Assembly: GCA_964566175.1 (NCBI GenBank) | Contig: CAZMHU010000001.1 | Location: 62,001-126,000 of the forward strand | Reading direction: 5' to 3' | Length of the DNA stretch: 64,000 bases | Source of the DNA: SIG589 sp964566175 | Lineage (GTDB): Bacteria; Bacillota; Clostridia; Oscillospirales; Acutalibacteraceae | Shown: positions 44,343 to 53,716 of the stretch, in pieces | Position numbering within the stretch: the stretch's first letter is position 1 | Layout: the number at the start of each line of letters is the position of its first letter | Notes under the pieces: generated by a model | The model's database searches: none | The model's input: the letters and a program-made list of their open reading frames with translations, nothing else | What the model was told of the DNA's origin: nothing | Program-made: the position numbers and the translations under genes

Positions 44343-44834
44343 ATGAAAAAACTTTTAATCCTTTTTTTGATAATTTTCATTCTTGCCGGTTGCAAAGCCG
44401 AAAAGCAAACGGCGGTACAACTTTCCGGTCTTTCCTTTGACTGCAATGCAGACTATAACGGCGGAACTGTTGCGGGGAATATAAAAGCCTACGGAGGCGG
44501 AGTGTTTTCCTTTACCTTGACAGAACCTAAATCGATTGCGGGAATGGAAGTAAAATACGACGGCGAGACTATGACGGTGAACTATTTGGGACTTTCCTAT
44601 TCACCGCAGTTACCGCTCCCCGCAGAAAACATAAACTCGGTTCTAAACACCATTATCGCAGCCGCGTCGGGTGGGAAAACCGCAAAACTATGCAGAGACA
44701 GATATATTCTCGAAGACAGTGCGGACGGTTTCACATATACCCTCACCGTTACCGAAAGCGGACTGCCGTTATCCCTTTCCGTTCCCGCCGCCGCTCTCAC
44801 CGCCGAATTTTCAAACGTAACACTCATAAAATAG
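44343..44834 (+). CDS. Predicted lipoprotein of unknown function
   Basis: 163 residues from ATG 44343; an in-frame GTG nine bases upstream overlaps the ribosome-binding site. A type II signal peptide ends in the lipobox LAGC (Cys about residue 16), so the mature protein would be anchored by Lgt. The mature part is beta-rich with LSGLSFDCNADYNGG and TVTESGLPLSLSVP, reminiscent of LolA/outer-domain-like lipid-binding sheets, but this is only an impression. Confidence 0.8.
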   Translation: MKKLLILFLIIFILAGCKAEKQTAVQLSGLSFDCNADYNGGTVAGNIKAYGGGVFSFTLTEPKSIAGMEVKYDGETMTVNYLGLSYSPQLPLPAENINSVLNTIIAAASGGKTAKLCRDRYILEDSADGFTYTLTVTESGLPLSLSVPAAALTAEFSNVTLIK

Positions 44835-44835
44835 C

Positions 44836-44879
44836 AAAAACAGACATTCCCAAAAAAGGAAATGTCTGTTTTGTTTTTT
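44836..44879. terminator. Bidirectional terminator between the lipoprotein and the membrane-anchored glycosidase
   Basis: The stem AAAACAGACATT/AATGTCTGTTTT around an 11-base loop, followed by TTGTTTTTT; A-runs on the left make it usable on the minus strand as well. Confidence 0.87.
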
Positions 44880-44880
44880 A

Positions 44881-46713
44881 TCAGTCGCTCAAGTTTGCGA
44901 TTGTGGAATAAACCACAACAGAACCGCCGGGGATAGTATCGAGAATGTCTTTCTGAACATTCTTAAATCCCTTGTCGGCTGTCAAAACCTTTGCTGCGAT
45001 TGTGGTTTTATCCTCAATGTCACCGGCAGAGTATCTGTAACGGTAGAAGGTCTTTCCGCCCATTGACTTTTCAAAGTTTATGTCAATGTCGTGTTCGTCG
45101 GTCGTCATATTAACAACCACAACAGACCAGTTTCCGTCTGCAAGTTGAACAGTACCGATGTAAAGTCCGCTTGACTCATCTTCAGCCTCGGAAACGTATG
45201 TTGTACTGTTTGCCTGACTCATATACTTTGTTATGAGTGAGAAGGCATAGTACGAAGAATACGGCAATTCCGAATCATATAACGATTTTAAAGAACCGTC
45301 TAACTGCACACCGTATTTATACTCACCGCCCGAACCGTAGTAATCGGGCCAAAGTTGATCAACCATTTCCCATACGCAAATGCCGGAAATTCCCGAATTC
45401 ATAGCGGCAACAAGGCTTGAACACATCTGAACGCCTACGTATGTATCGTTTTCAAATTCATTGTATTTGTCGCCGTTTGCCAAAAATTCGTCAAGCCAGA
45501 ACTCGCGATTGTTGCGAAGTTCGTGGTCGTCCATTCGCGACATATAACCCTCGTAAACAGTCTTAGCATCTGAATAAACATCATCAACCGCAGTCTGACC
45601 CAGTGGTGTATAGTGAGAGGAGTAGACGTCGAAAACATCGGGTGCTTTGTCCATAAATGCCTGTGCAAGACCTGCACGACCAGAAGGAGCGGACTGGTTA
45701 GGTCCGATAAGAGTAACCTTATCACGCAGACCTGCAGCCTTTAAAGCCTCGTGTACGGCGCTGTATGTATCAATCTGATAGTTAACGAATGCACCGGTTG
45801 CCGTACCGCCGTCTTCGTGCGGTTCGTTACCGAGAAGGAAACTGTTGAGGTTTGTAACGCCGTGGTCAAGGATAGCCTGATATGCTTCGGTTACCCAACG
45901 CGAAAAACGTCTGTTTGCTTCTTCACAATCGGGGTCTTGATACCAATAACCGAACTGTTCAACGATTATAGTGTTGCCGTCGGCATCGTACTTCTTCGGA
46001 TACATATAGTCAACTTCCGAGAGATATTGGTCACCACCGTAGAGGAAGCAAGCATATGACCAACCCATCATCGGCACAACCTGCAAGCCGTATGACTCAA
46101 CCTTTTTGCACCAATCATAGAACGCAAGCATACGCTCGCTTTCCCAATCCCACGGGTCATTTTCGTCACCCGTATATGACCAGTCGGACCAGAAGAGAGT
46201 ACGAACGTGGGTGAGTCCCATATTCGCGTAACGGGTAAGTTCCAAATCGAGCATTTCTTCGGTGTAAGAACGGCCGTAAACGTCCGGACCCATAAATTCA
46301 GTAGGATAGTAGTTCGAACCGAATACACCGCGCCAGTTAGTAACGGCGATTTGGCTTGCGTTGTAGGACTTGAGCTTGTAAACCTCGGACTTGCTGTCAA
46401 CAAGGTCATCAATAGAATATTTCGAACTGTCGGTATAACCGAGGTCAAGCGTTATGTCATCACTCGCATATGGGTCGTCGTCATAATCACCGTCGTCATA
46501 GTCGTCATAGTCGTCGGGTTCTTCACTGTCGTCGGTATTGTCCTTTTTATTGCTCGTCATAACAACAACTGTCTTCTTTTTCTTGCCGCCCTCTTCATCT
46601 CCGTCACAACTGACGAAGATGAAGGCAAGTGTACCGGCAGTTATAAGGAGTGCAAGTACAACGGCTATTATGGCAATAACCTTTTTGTTTTTGAAAATCT
46701 GAGAAATCTGCAT
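44881..46713 (-). CDS. Membrane-anchored clan GH-A-like glycosidase
   Basis: 610 residues. The N-terminus has a cytoplasmic KNKK stretch and one hydrophobic helix (about 12-34) ending VSC, so the protein is a signal-anchored membrane protein or, less likely, a lipoprotein (the site has Phe where the lipobox prefers Leu). A Lys- then Asp/Tyr-rich linker (about 40-100) leads to the catalytic domain (about 120-500), with likely acid/base Glu297 in LLGNEPHED and nucleophile Glu409 in EFWLDEFLANG, then a C-terminal beta-sandwich ending TIPGGSVVVYS. Shared segments such as YTGDENDPW show it is paralogous to the C-terminus of the 1963-aa protein. Its ATG overlaps the stop of the giant array protein (TAATG). 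Substrate unknown. Confidence 0.86.
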   Translation of the reverse strand: MQISQIFKNKKVIAIIAVVLALLITAGTLAFIFVSCDGDEEGGKKKKTVVVMTSNKKDNTDDSEEPDDYDDYDDGDYDDDPYASDDITLDLGYTDSSKYSIDDLVDSKSEVYKLKSYNASQIAVTNWRGVFGSNYYPTEFMGPDVYGRSYTEEMLDLELTRYANMGLTHVRTLFWSDWSYTGDENDPWDWESERMLAFYDWCKKVESYGLQVVPMMGWSYACFLYGGDQYLSEVDYMYPKKYDADGNTIIVEQFGYWYQDPDCEEANRRFSRWVTEAYQAILDHGVTNLNSFLLGNEPHEDGGTATGAFVNYQIDTYSAVHEALKAAGLRDKVTLIGPNQSAPSGRAGLAQAFMDKAPDVFDVYSSHYTPLGQTAVDDVYSDAKTVYEGYMSRMDDHELRNNREFWLDEFLANGDKYNEFENDTYVGVQMCSSLVAAMNSGISGICVWEMVDQLWPDYYGSGGEYKYGVQLDGSLKSLYDSELPYSSYYAFSLITKYMSQANSTTYVSEAEDESSGLYIGTVQLADGNWSVVVVNMTTDEHDIDINFEKSMGGKTFYRYRYSAGDIEDKTTIAAKVLTADKGFKNVQKDILDTIPGGSVVVYSTIANLSD

Positions 46714-49700
46714 TACTTGGACACTCCCTTCATTGTTGTTGTAACAGCCTTGTTAAGTGCTGTCTTTGCATCGAATTTTGCCATTGTAATTCCGGCAGAG
46801 GAAAGAACGTCGCTTTCCTTTGTTGTACCCTCAACAAACCAAGAGCAGTCAAGGATATATGCGGTGTACTGACCGTCGCTGTCGGTAACGGTGAGGTAGG
46901 AATAGCCTGTATCCTCATCGGTCAACTTAACAGCACCGTTTCTGACACCTTCGCCCAATACCTCAAGTGCTGTACCGCTGAGGCGTTCGCACGCAAGACC
47001 GGATAGTTTTCCGTCGGCATCGAAAGCAATATCGCCCCACATTGTGAGAGTATCGCAACCGCCTGCGGCAATATACATTGTGTATGTGCCCTCGGCAACT
47101 CTTACGATTTCATAGTTGCCCTCGCTGTCAACTTCGGACTTGTAACTCTTATCACCTACGAGAACAACATACGAACCGCTCGGCAAGTCGTTTATCGTTC
47201 CTGCGATATAGTTGCCCTTGTTGTAGGTGTCCATATCGTCATAAACATCTTGGAACTTGTTAATGGTGTAATCGTGTGTATCGTTTTCATAACTGCGATA
47301 TACGTTAAAGAGTGAGAGATAGTCAACATCAAATGTGCCGACTGTGCACTCGATAACAAGGTAAAGTTGAGCCTGACAGTTTTCCTTGAATGTGTAACCG
47401 CTGCGTTTCCACTTGCCGTCGGTTGAGAGGGTGAGTGAAACGGGGTTGCCGTTTGCATTGGTCAAACGCTCACTGCCGTCGGGTGAATAGGCAAGACCGA
47501 TAAATCCGTTTGCGTTGCCGCTACCCTTTACGTCAGCCGCAAAGGTGTAGGTTGAGGCACGCTCGCTGTTTATATATCCAATCTTTGTCTTAACGGGAAC
47601 AATAATCTTGTCGCCCGCTTTAACGGTGATGTATCTATTACCCTGAGTGGCATCGCCGTTCTTGATGTAATTACGGAATACATCGCCGTCTTTCTCAAAA
47701 CTGTAGTTTGAGAATACATTCCAAGAAATATCGTGTGTATATGTCTTGGTCGGGTTTGTATCTGTGATAGCCGCAGAACATTCGGAAACGAGAACATCAT
47801 CAAAATAGATATCGGATGTTGTCTTGCCGTCTATTGCATTGATTATAAACTGTGCGTGGAACGGCTTATTTTCCATATCCGGTGCGGTAAATGTATAGGT
47901 CAACTTAGTCCAGTCGGTTGTTGTGAGTTCAACTTCCCTGTCGATAAGTTTTGCCTGTGACCAATCAGCGGCGGTAGTCGTCACATCAATATAGAATGAT
48001 GTGCCGGCTGTCTTAGCCTTTGCATAAAGCAAAACGGTATAGGTTTTACCGGGTTGTAAATCAAGTTTCGTCCAAACCTGTGTAAGCGGATGGTCTTTAA
48101 TTGCAGCGGCATTTGCCTCATCACTTGTTTCGGGATTGAGATTTGTAGCGGAGAGCATAAGTGATTTTGTTCCGCTCTTTGCCACGTCGGTCGAAATCTT
48201 GTAGAACTTGTCGTTGTATGCAACTGTACCCGTCTTTACAGAACCGCGAACAATGCTGTTGTCGGTGTTGTCCTCGAATGTGAACTTCTGAACATCGATA
48301 AGATGGTCGGGTGTTACAACGGTAACATCATCAATAGCAACACTGCCGTCGAGTGCCTTAAAGAAGAGTTTGAAATCGGTCGAGGTGAGTGTATGAACAT
48401 CAAACGAATATTCAGCCCACTCACTTGTTAAGTCAAACTCGGCATAAGAGGTATTTGTTGTGGTAACAAGTTTACCGTCGGAATCGGTCAAAGACTCGTA
48501 TCCGCCTGCGGTGAGCCCCGCAGCAATGCGTGTACCGTTTACGGCTTTTGCCTTAAACTTAACGGTATAGGGTTTGTTATAGTAAAGGCTGAGTGCATTG
48601 TGGATTTCGCCGCTTACAACGCCGTACTTGTTAGTACCTTCTGTTACGGTTGTGAAGGCACCGCCCTCCCAGCCGTTTGTATTATCGGTATCAAAACTTC
48701 CGTTAGCGACAGTCTCGGTGTAGGAACTGCCCTCGGTTATGCGCATATCATCAAAATAGAGCGCACCGCTTCCGGCAAGTTTCGACATACTGAAATGCAG
48801 GAATACGCTTGAACGGTTTGCGGTGTCGAAAGAAATTTCAACACGTTTCCAGTTTCCGCACTGCATATCGTACGGCATATAGTAACCCGTTACTTCGCTG
48901 TCAACAAAGGCAACGTTACCCCAGTTAAACTGGTGAGTATTTCGTATGCTGTCGTGTGTTGTCTGATTAACACGGTCACTGTATTCGCCCTTCAAAACGC
49001 CGATATACATCGACTCAAGAGCAACATAATCGTCAGCTGCAATCCAGAAAGAAAGTGTATACTCTGTTCTGGGTTTAAGATTATTGACAACAATGTTGGA
49101 GTAACGGCTCTGTGCCGAAACCTTCAAGCAACGGTCACCGCTTACGGGTGTTATTGTAGAGCCGTTTCCACCTACAACCGCATAGGTACACCAATCGCTC
49201 TCCCAGAATGGGTGAGTAAAGATTATGCCCTCGAAACAGTTGTTTTCGAAATCACCGTCAACAAAATGGTTAATGGGTTCAACGTTTGCGCCCTCAAAGT
49301 ATGCAACAACATACATAGGCTCAGTTACGTTGTTCTTAACGAGTGTTGTGTTTGTGGAAATAAGTTCGTTAGCGTTGAGATAGTTATACCAACCCTTGAA
49401 AGTATTTCCTGCGTTTGGAATAGCGGTTGCAGTGAAACTGTCGCCCGGTTCAAGTATAGCGGTTATGCTGTCGCCGGTCTGTGCAGTGCCTGTAATCGAA
49501 CTTGAAACCTGACCACCGTCGCCCGCATAAATTCCGACAACGTTGCTTTCGTAAATAGCAAGGTCGTCCAAATAAAGTTGAACGTTACCGCTTGTTGCGG
49601 AGAAATTGAATACAAGTTCAACTTCTGTATTAAGCGCGGTATAGAACGGAACGTCAACCTTTATCCATTCGCCTGCCGCACTGCCGCCCATTCCTCGTGC

Positions 49701-52700
49701 GAGTTCAACATTCTCCTGAACGCCGTTTACACGTACGTTGGTGAAAGAGCAGGCCTCAATCTGCGGCATATACCAATAGAACGAAAGAACATAGTTTGTC
49801 TTTTCCTTAAGACCGTCGACCTTGGTTGAGAAGTCTGCACCGCGATGGAATGCACGGAGCATTGTGTTTCCGCTGTGCGGAGTGATAAGATGCGGAATTG
49901 TATCCTTTTCAGTGGCTGTAACGTCGAAACGCCAGTTGTTGTACTGACCCTCGTTTACATTCCAGTCTGTGAGATTATGACTGAGAGAAACGCCCTTTTC
50001 GGTATTCTCAATACCGGAATCCTTAAAGAAGTTCTTAACTTCGAACTCGGCAGTGAGTTCGGTGAAGTGGTCAGCTGTGAAAGTATAGGTTGCGTCGCTT
50101 GAAACAAGCATTCCGCACTCATACCAACCGATAAATCTGTTTCTGTCATATGCAACGGCGGTAACCGTTACATCGGTGCTGTAGGACTTATTCTGAACGG
50201 CATCGGTTGTGAGATAACCCGGATATACGTCGCCGTACATACCGAGGTTAGACTCGATAATGAAGGGTGTAGCCGAAGTATCATAAAGAACAAAATCGTC
50301 AAGATAAAGTGACGCAGTGTTTGCGGAGTAGAAAACTTCAATAACAACGCTTGTGGAAGAGCCGGTATTGAAGTTTACAAAAGCCTTTTTCCAAGAAAGA
50401 TCACCGGATGCTCTTGAATTATCTGTCGGGAAGTCGTTTATAGTTGCGAGAACGTTACCGTTTGCGGCATCAAGAACCTTGATGTAATCGGGGGTAACGC
50501 CGCTGCCCGAACCTGCCCAAGCAACACCGAAGTGGTAGGTCTTGCCTGCCTCAACCGAGAGTGCGCTGTGACGCACGGCAACGCTGGGGGCATAAACGTT
50601 GATACTTGTATCACCGCTGTATGATGCGTTCTTGTTTATTGTAACATCACTGCTGCCTGTGACAGAGGGGTCTGCGAAGTACCAATCCTTATCAGTACCC
50701 CAAATTGATGTTCCGGCAGGTGTATTATCATAACCTGCGTCAACAAACTTGTTGTTAAAGTTAAACTTTGCAACAAAATTCACATTCTCAGTAATCTTAT
50801 GCTCAAGTACGGCATTATCGGAAACGAGTTTGCCTGTAGCCTTGTCGTACCAACCGGCAAATATGTTTCCGCCGTAGGGTACAGCCTTAAAGGTTACAAC
50901 AGTGTTGCGCTTGTTGTTTTCGGCAACCTTATCGCCGGAGATATATCCGCCGTAGTTACCGTTTACAGACTCAACTTCTGCGGTTGCAGTGTATCTGTTC
51001 GGGTCTTCAACATACTCAAACTTAGGTGTGAGAGCGGTTGCGCCTGCGGCAATGGGGTTCTCGGTTGAAACTTCGGTTTCACCGTCATACCAGCCGACAA
51101 ATTTATAACTGTCTGCCGGAATAGCAGTGTATGTTGCGGGGAGAACGGGAGTAGATGCCGGTCTGTTGATATAGTAGCATCCGTCTTCCGCCGCACCGAC
51201 CGAAACAGTAACCTTTTCGGTGTATTCGGATACAACGATGTTGTCAATGTCAAGCGCCATACTGCCCGCTTGATTAAGACCGAGAACGATAGCAAGTGTT
51301 ACCTCGCCGTTCGGGTCGTCCTCTGTGAGAAGATAATGGTCTTGACCGCTGTATTTAACGTTAAGTGTGGTTGTGTCAACGAGGAAAGAAGTGTTTATCC
51401 AACCGTTGCTGTCGGTTATATATGTTGTGAACATTCCGCTTGAGTTAAGAGTATCGCCCGAAGACGGGAGATACGAACCGGGAAGTTCACTCTGGGTGTT
51501 CTCATAGAAATTCTTAGTACCGATAGTAAACCTTTCCTGTGCGGCAAAGTTTATTGTATCATGCCATACAAAACTTGTTCCGTTCCAATAACGAATCTGT
51601 CTGCGGAAAGATACGCCGGGGTCGGAAAGTGACTTTCCGGCATCGCTCTTGGACTCGCGCAGGTCGTAAGAGATTATATACTTTTTGCCCTGCTTTAAAG
51701 TAAATTTCCAAGAAAATCCTTCAAACTTATTTCTACCGGTTGTGGTATCAGTAAGACGGAGATAATAGTTCTTATTGCCGAAAGCGTCGGTCTCTTCCAT
51801 ACGAACTACCTTGGAATCGTTATCCTTGGTTTCATAGTTTACGTATTCGGACGAGAAATCACCGTTATCAACAAGGTTGTATTTTTGGAACTTTGCGGTG
51901 AGACCTGCGGCAGTTGTGCGAGAAATTGTCGCTTCGGTGCTGACGCGGTTATTGTCCGCATCATACCAACCGAGGAAATTGTTGCCGTAATATGTGACGG
52001 CTGTTACGGTATTGGCGGTTTTGTCTTTAACCAAATATCCGCCCTCGGTATTGCCTGCGGCAAGCGCAAAATTTGCAGTGTATGTACCTTCCGAATAGAA
52101 AGTTTCGGTTTCGTTTGTGGAAACAACGTTACCTGCAGCATCGGTCCACGAAACAAATTCAAAACCATTGTTCGGGGTTGCTTTGTAGGTATAACCTGTT
52201 GCCATCTGCGGATACATAGTGCTGTTTGCAACAATATGCTGATTATAGTTGTCACCGTTACAAGAACCGCTTGCATCGGCATAATCCAAATAAAATACCG
52301 AATCAACCTTCTTATCAACTGCAATGGCAGTGCCATTACCGTCGCCCTGTACAACAAGTTCGTTAAAGGCGGTTGCCGAGGCTTCGGTAATGCTGACGTT
52401 ATCAAGATAGTAATCAATCAAAACGTTGTTTTCAACGCCGAAAACAAATGCGGCATCTGCGGTATTTGATGTACCGAAGAGTGATGCGTCGCTTCCGGTC
52501 TCGATAACAGCCCAAACATCGACCCATTCTTCTTTGTTGATATCAACGTTGCTGTTAATAGTCTTTGCAAAGAATACGCTGCTTGTCGAAGTTTTACCAG
52601 CGCCGGACCAACTGTTGTTGGTCTTGTTACGACCCTCGGTCTTCCAGAACATTGACCATTTTGCAAGTTTGGTGTTATCTACCCACGGCTGGGTGTTTGC

Positions 52701-53297
52701 GATAACATCAAAGCCCAAATAGGCAAACTTCTTCTCGCCCGGAACATAGTATGAGAAATGCAAAACGTAGGTTTTGTTTTTCTCAACCTTTGCGGGAATG
52801 TTTACGAGATACTTGGAAGTAGTGCTGGTTGTTGTAGGTTTAACGTGCAAAACATTATTGTGAAGAGCCGTATTGTTCGACGGGTCTTTCACAATAGCAT
52901 CCTGTCTTGACGCGTTAACAGCGGCAGAACCGGAATACTGCTTCAACTGTTCAAGTCCGACTGTTGTGCCCGATTCAAAACTACCGTCCAAAATTTGGTT
53001 GTAGACGTTGAATCTTGCTTCAAGGTCACCCGTGATTTCGCCCGAATAATCGGCATTGCCGGACACCTTATTGTCCGTTCCCTTTAAGTACCAACCCTTA
53101 AAGGTGTTGCCGTAATACGGGCGTGCAGAAATGGTACTACCCGAGCCGGTGACAGCCGTGTTTGACAAAACATAACCGCCTTCGGCCGCAGTAATACTAA
53201 CCTGCGTGCCTGTTGCCATTGCCGGTAAAGACATCAACACAGACATAGTGCCGAGGATTAAGATTACCGACAAGACAATGCTTAAAAACTTCTTCAT
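46713..53297 (-). CDS. Giant secreted protein: alternating FxGWY repeats and carbohydrate-binding-like modules
   Basis: 2194 residues with signal peptide 1-29 (ends AMA), similar to that of the 1963-aa protein. Bacterial-type FxGWY beta-repeats occur near residues 69, 381 (FVSW), 441, 738, 816, 1058 and 1301. Between and after them are beta-sandwich modules with GxFExG openings and YxDD(V/L) endings at about 104-300, 476-686, 853-1000, 1090-1243, 1348-1515, 1530-1653, 1676-1833 and 1863-1990. The C-terminal 180 residues look like carboxypeptidase-regulatory (prealbumin-like) domains. No catalytic domain, LPXTG, SLH or dockerin is seen. It looks like a binding scaffold or adhesin coupled to the glycosidase encoded next. 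Confidence 0.85.
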   Translation of the reverse strand: MKKFLSIVLSVILILGTMSVLMSLPAMATGTQVSITAAEGGYVLSNTAVTGSGSTISARPYYGNTFKGWYLKGTDNKVSGNADYSGEITGDLEARFNVYNQILDGSFESGTTVGLEQLKQYSGSAAVNASRQDAIVKDPSNNTALHNNVLHVKPTTTSTTSKYLVNIPAKVEKNKTYVLHFSYYVPGEKKFAYLGFDVIANTQPWVDNTKLAKWSMFWKTEGRNKTNNSWSGAGKTSTSSVFFAKTINSNVDINKEEWVDVWAVIETGSDASLFGTSNTADAAFVFGVENNVLIDYYLDNVSITEASATAFNELVVQGDGNGTAIAVDKKVDSVFYLDYADASGSCNGDNYNQHIVANSTMYPQMATGYTYKATPNNGFEFVSWTDAAGNVVSTNETETFYSEGTYTANFALAAGNTEGGYLVKDKTANTVTAVTYYGNNFLGWYDADNNRVSTEATISRTTAAGLTAKFQKYNLVDNGDFSSEYVNYETKDNDSKVVRMEETDAFGNKNYYLRLTDTTTGRNKFEGFSWKFTLKQGKKYIISYDLRESKSDAGKSLSDPGVSFRRQIRYWNGTSFVWHDTINFAAQERFTIGTKNFYENTQSELPGSYLPSSGDTLNSSGMFTTYITDSNGWINTSFLVDTTTLNVKYSGQDHYLLTEDDPNGEVTLAIVLGLNQAGSMALDIDNIVVSEYTEKVTVSVGAAEDGCYYINRPASTPVLPATYTAIPADSYKFVGWYDGETEVSTENPIAAGATALTPKFEYVEDPNRYTATAEVESVNGNYGGYISGDKVAENNKRNTVVTFKAVPYGGNIFAGWYDKATGKLVSDNAVLEHKITENVNFVAKFNFNNKFVDAGYDNTPAGTSIWGTDKDWYFADPSVTGSSDVTINKNASYSGDTSINVYAPSVAVRHSALSVEAGKTYHFGVAWAGSGSGVTPDYIKVLDAANGNVLATINDFPTDNSRASGDLSWKKAFVNFNTGSSTSVVIEVFYSANTASLYLDDFVLYDTSATPFIIESNLGMYGDVYPGYLTTDAVQNKSYSTDVTVTAVAYDRNRFIGWYECGMLVSSDATYTFTADHFTELTAEFEVKNFFKDSGIENTEKGVSLSHNLTDWNVNEGQYNNWRFDVTATEKDTIPHLITPHSGNTMLRAFHRGADFSTKVDGLKEKTNYVLSFYWYMPQIEACSFTNVRVNGVQENVELARGMGGSAAGEWIKVDVPFYTALNTEVELVFNFSATSGNVQLYLDDLAIYESNVVGIYAGDGGQVSSSITGTAQTGDSITAILEPGDSFTATAIPNAGNTFKGWYNYLNANELISTNTTLVKNNVTEPMYVVAYFEGANVEPINHFVDGDFENNCFEGIIFTHPFWESDWCTYAVVGGNGSTITPVSGDRCLKVSAQSRYSNIVVNNLKPRTEYTLSFWIAADDYVALESMYIGVLKGEYSDRVNQTTHDSIRNTHQFNWGNVAFVDSEVTGYYMPYDMQCGNWKRVEISFDTANRSSVFLHFSMSKLAGSGALYFDDMRITEGSSYTETVANGSFDTDNTNGWEGGAFTTVTEGTNKYGVVSGEIHNALSLYYNKPYTVKFKAKAVNGTRIAAGLTAGGYESLTDSDGKLVTTTNTSYAEFDLTSEWAEYSFDVHTLTSTDFKLFFKALDGSVAIDDVTVVTPDHLIDVQKFTFEDNTDNSIVRGSVKTGTVAYNDKFYKISTDVAKSGTKSLMLSATNLNPETSDEANAAAIKDHPLTQVWTKLDLQPGKTYTVLLYAKAKTAGTSFYIDVTTTAADWSQAKLIDREVELTTTDWTKLTYTFTAPDMENKPFHAQFIINAIDGKTTSDIYFDDVLVSECSAAITDTNPTKTYTHDISWNVFSNYSFEKDGDVFRNYIKNGDATQGNRYITVKAGDKIIVPVKTKIGYINSERASTYTFAADVKGSGNANGFIGLAYSPDGSERLTNANGNPVSLTLSTDGKWKRSGYTFKENCQAQLYLVIECTVGTFDVDYLSLFNVYRSYENDTHDYTINKFQDVYDDMDTYNKGNYIAGTINDLPSGSYVVLVGDKSYKSEVDSEGNYEIVRVAEGTYTMYIAAGGCDTLTMWGDIAFDADGKLSGLACERLSGTALEVLGEGVRNGAVKLTDEDTGYSYLTVTDSDGQYTAYILDCSWFVEGTTKESDVLSSAGITMAKFDAKTALNKAVTTTMKGVSK

Positions 53298-53400
53298 TTG
53301 CTACACTCCTTGCTGTAAAATGCGGTGTTCCCACCAAAAGAGACCTATAATGACATTTAAGATAAATATTTATCAAACGCCACTATATAATTTCATAAGT

Positions 53401-53429
53401 ATTATACAATCGCGAAGTCATATTGTCAA
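53401..53429 (-). promoter_or_regulatory. Consensus sigma-A promoter of the giant array / glycosidase operon
   Basis: A perfect TTGACA, 17 bases, perfect TATAAT on the minus strand, about 105 bases before the start codon; the best match to consensus in the window. Confidence 0.82.
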
Positions 53430-53620
53430 CAATTTTGTTGTGAATTTTTACATATTATGTGTCAAAATCGTACAACGTTAACATTTTATAACACAACAAT
53501 TCGTTATATATATGCAGCAAAATTACAAGAAATACCATATTTTTTAAAAACACTGCAAAAAATTTCCTTCTCCGAATAGTTATCATCAGATGAATAACGG
53601 AGTTAAACTGAAAAATGCGC

Positions 53621-53690
53621 AAAAAAATTTAGCTCCTGCGTCGTTATTAAGGTTTCGCTTAGCGAAATCTTACAACGCAAGAACTAAATT
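53621..53690 (-). terminator. Large imperfect-hairpin terminator of the ribosomal operon
   Basis: On the minus strand the arms AATTTAGTTCTTGCGTTG and its partner pair over about 28 bases through G-U pairs and a small bulge, capped by GCTAAGC, and are followed by a T-run. It lies 27 bases past the rplQ stop. Confidence 0.85.
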
Positions 53691-53716
53691 AAAAGAACTA
53701 AAATATTAAAGAGAAA

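Larger units (their letters stand above)
53298..53716. other. Intergenic region between the giant array gene and rplQ
   Basis: About 420 bases without a gene. It contains the long terminator of the ribosomal operon, the consensus promoter of the array gene, and a 5' untranslated stretch of roughly 95 bases with no clear hairpin, ending in AAGGAGTG. No small peptide like the one at 20.9 kb is present before this giant protein. Confidence 0.6.

Noticed and set aside
53621..53690. Long inverted repeat as a miniature mobile element (MITE)
   Set aside because: It has a T-run at one end, lies directly after the ribosomal operon and no target duplication or second copy was seen; a terminator explains it.
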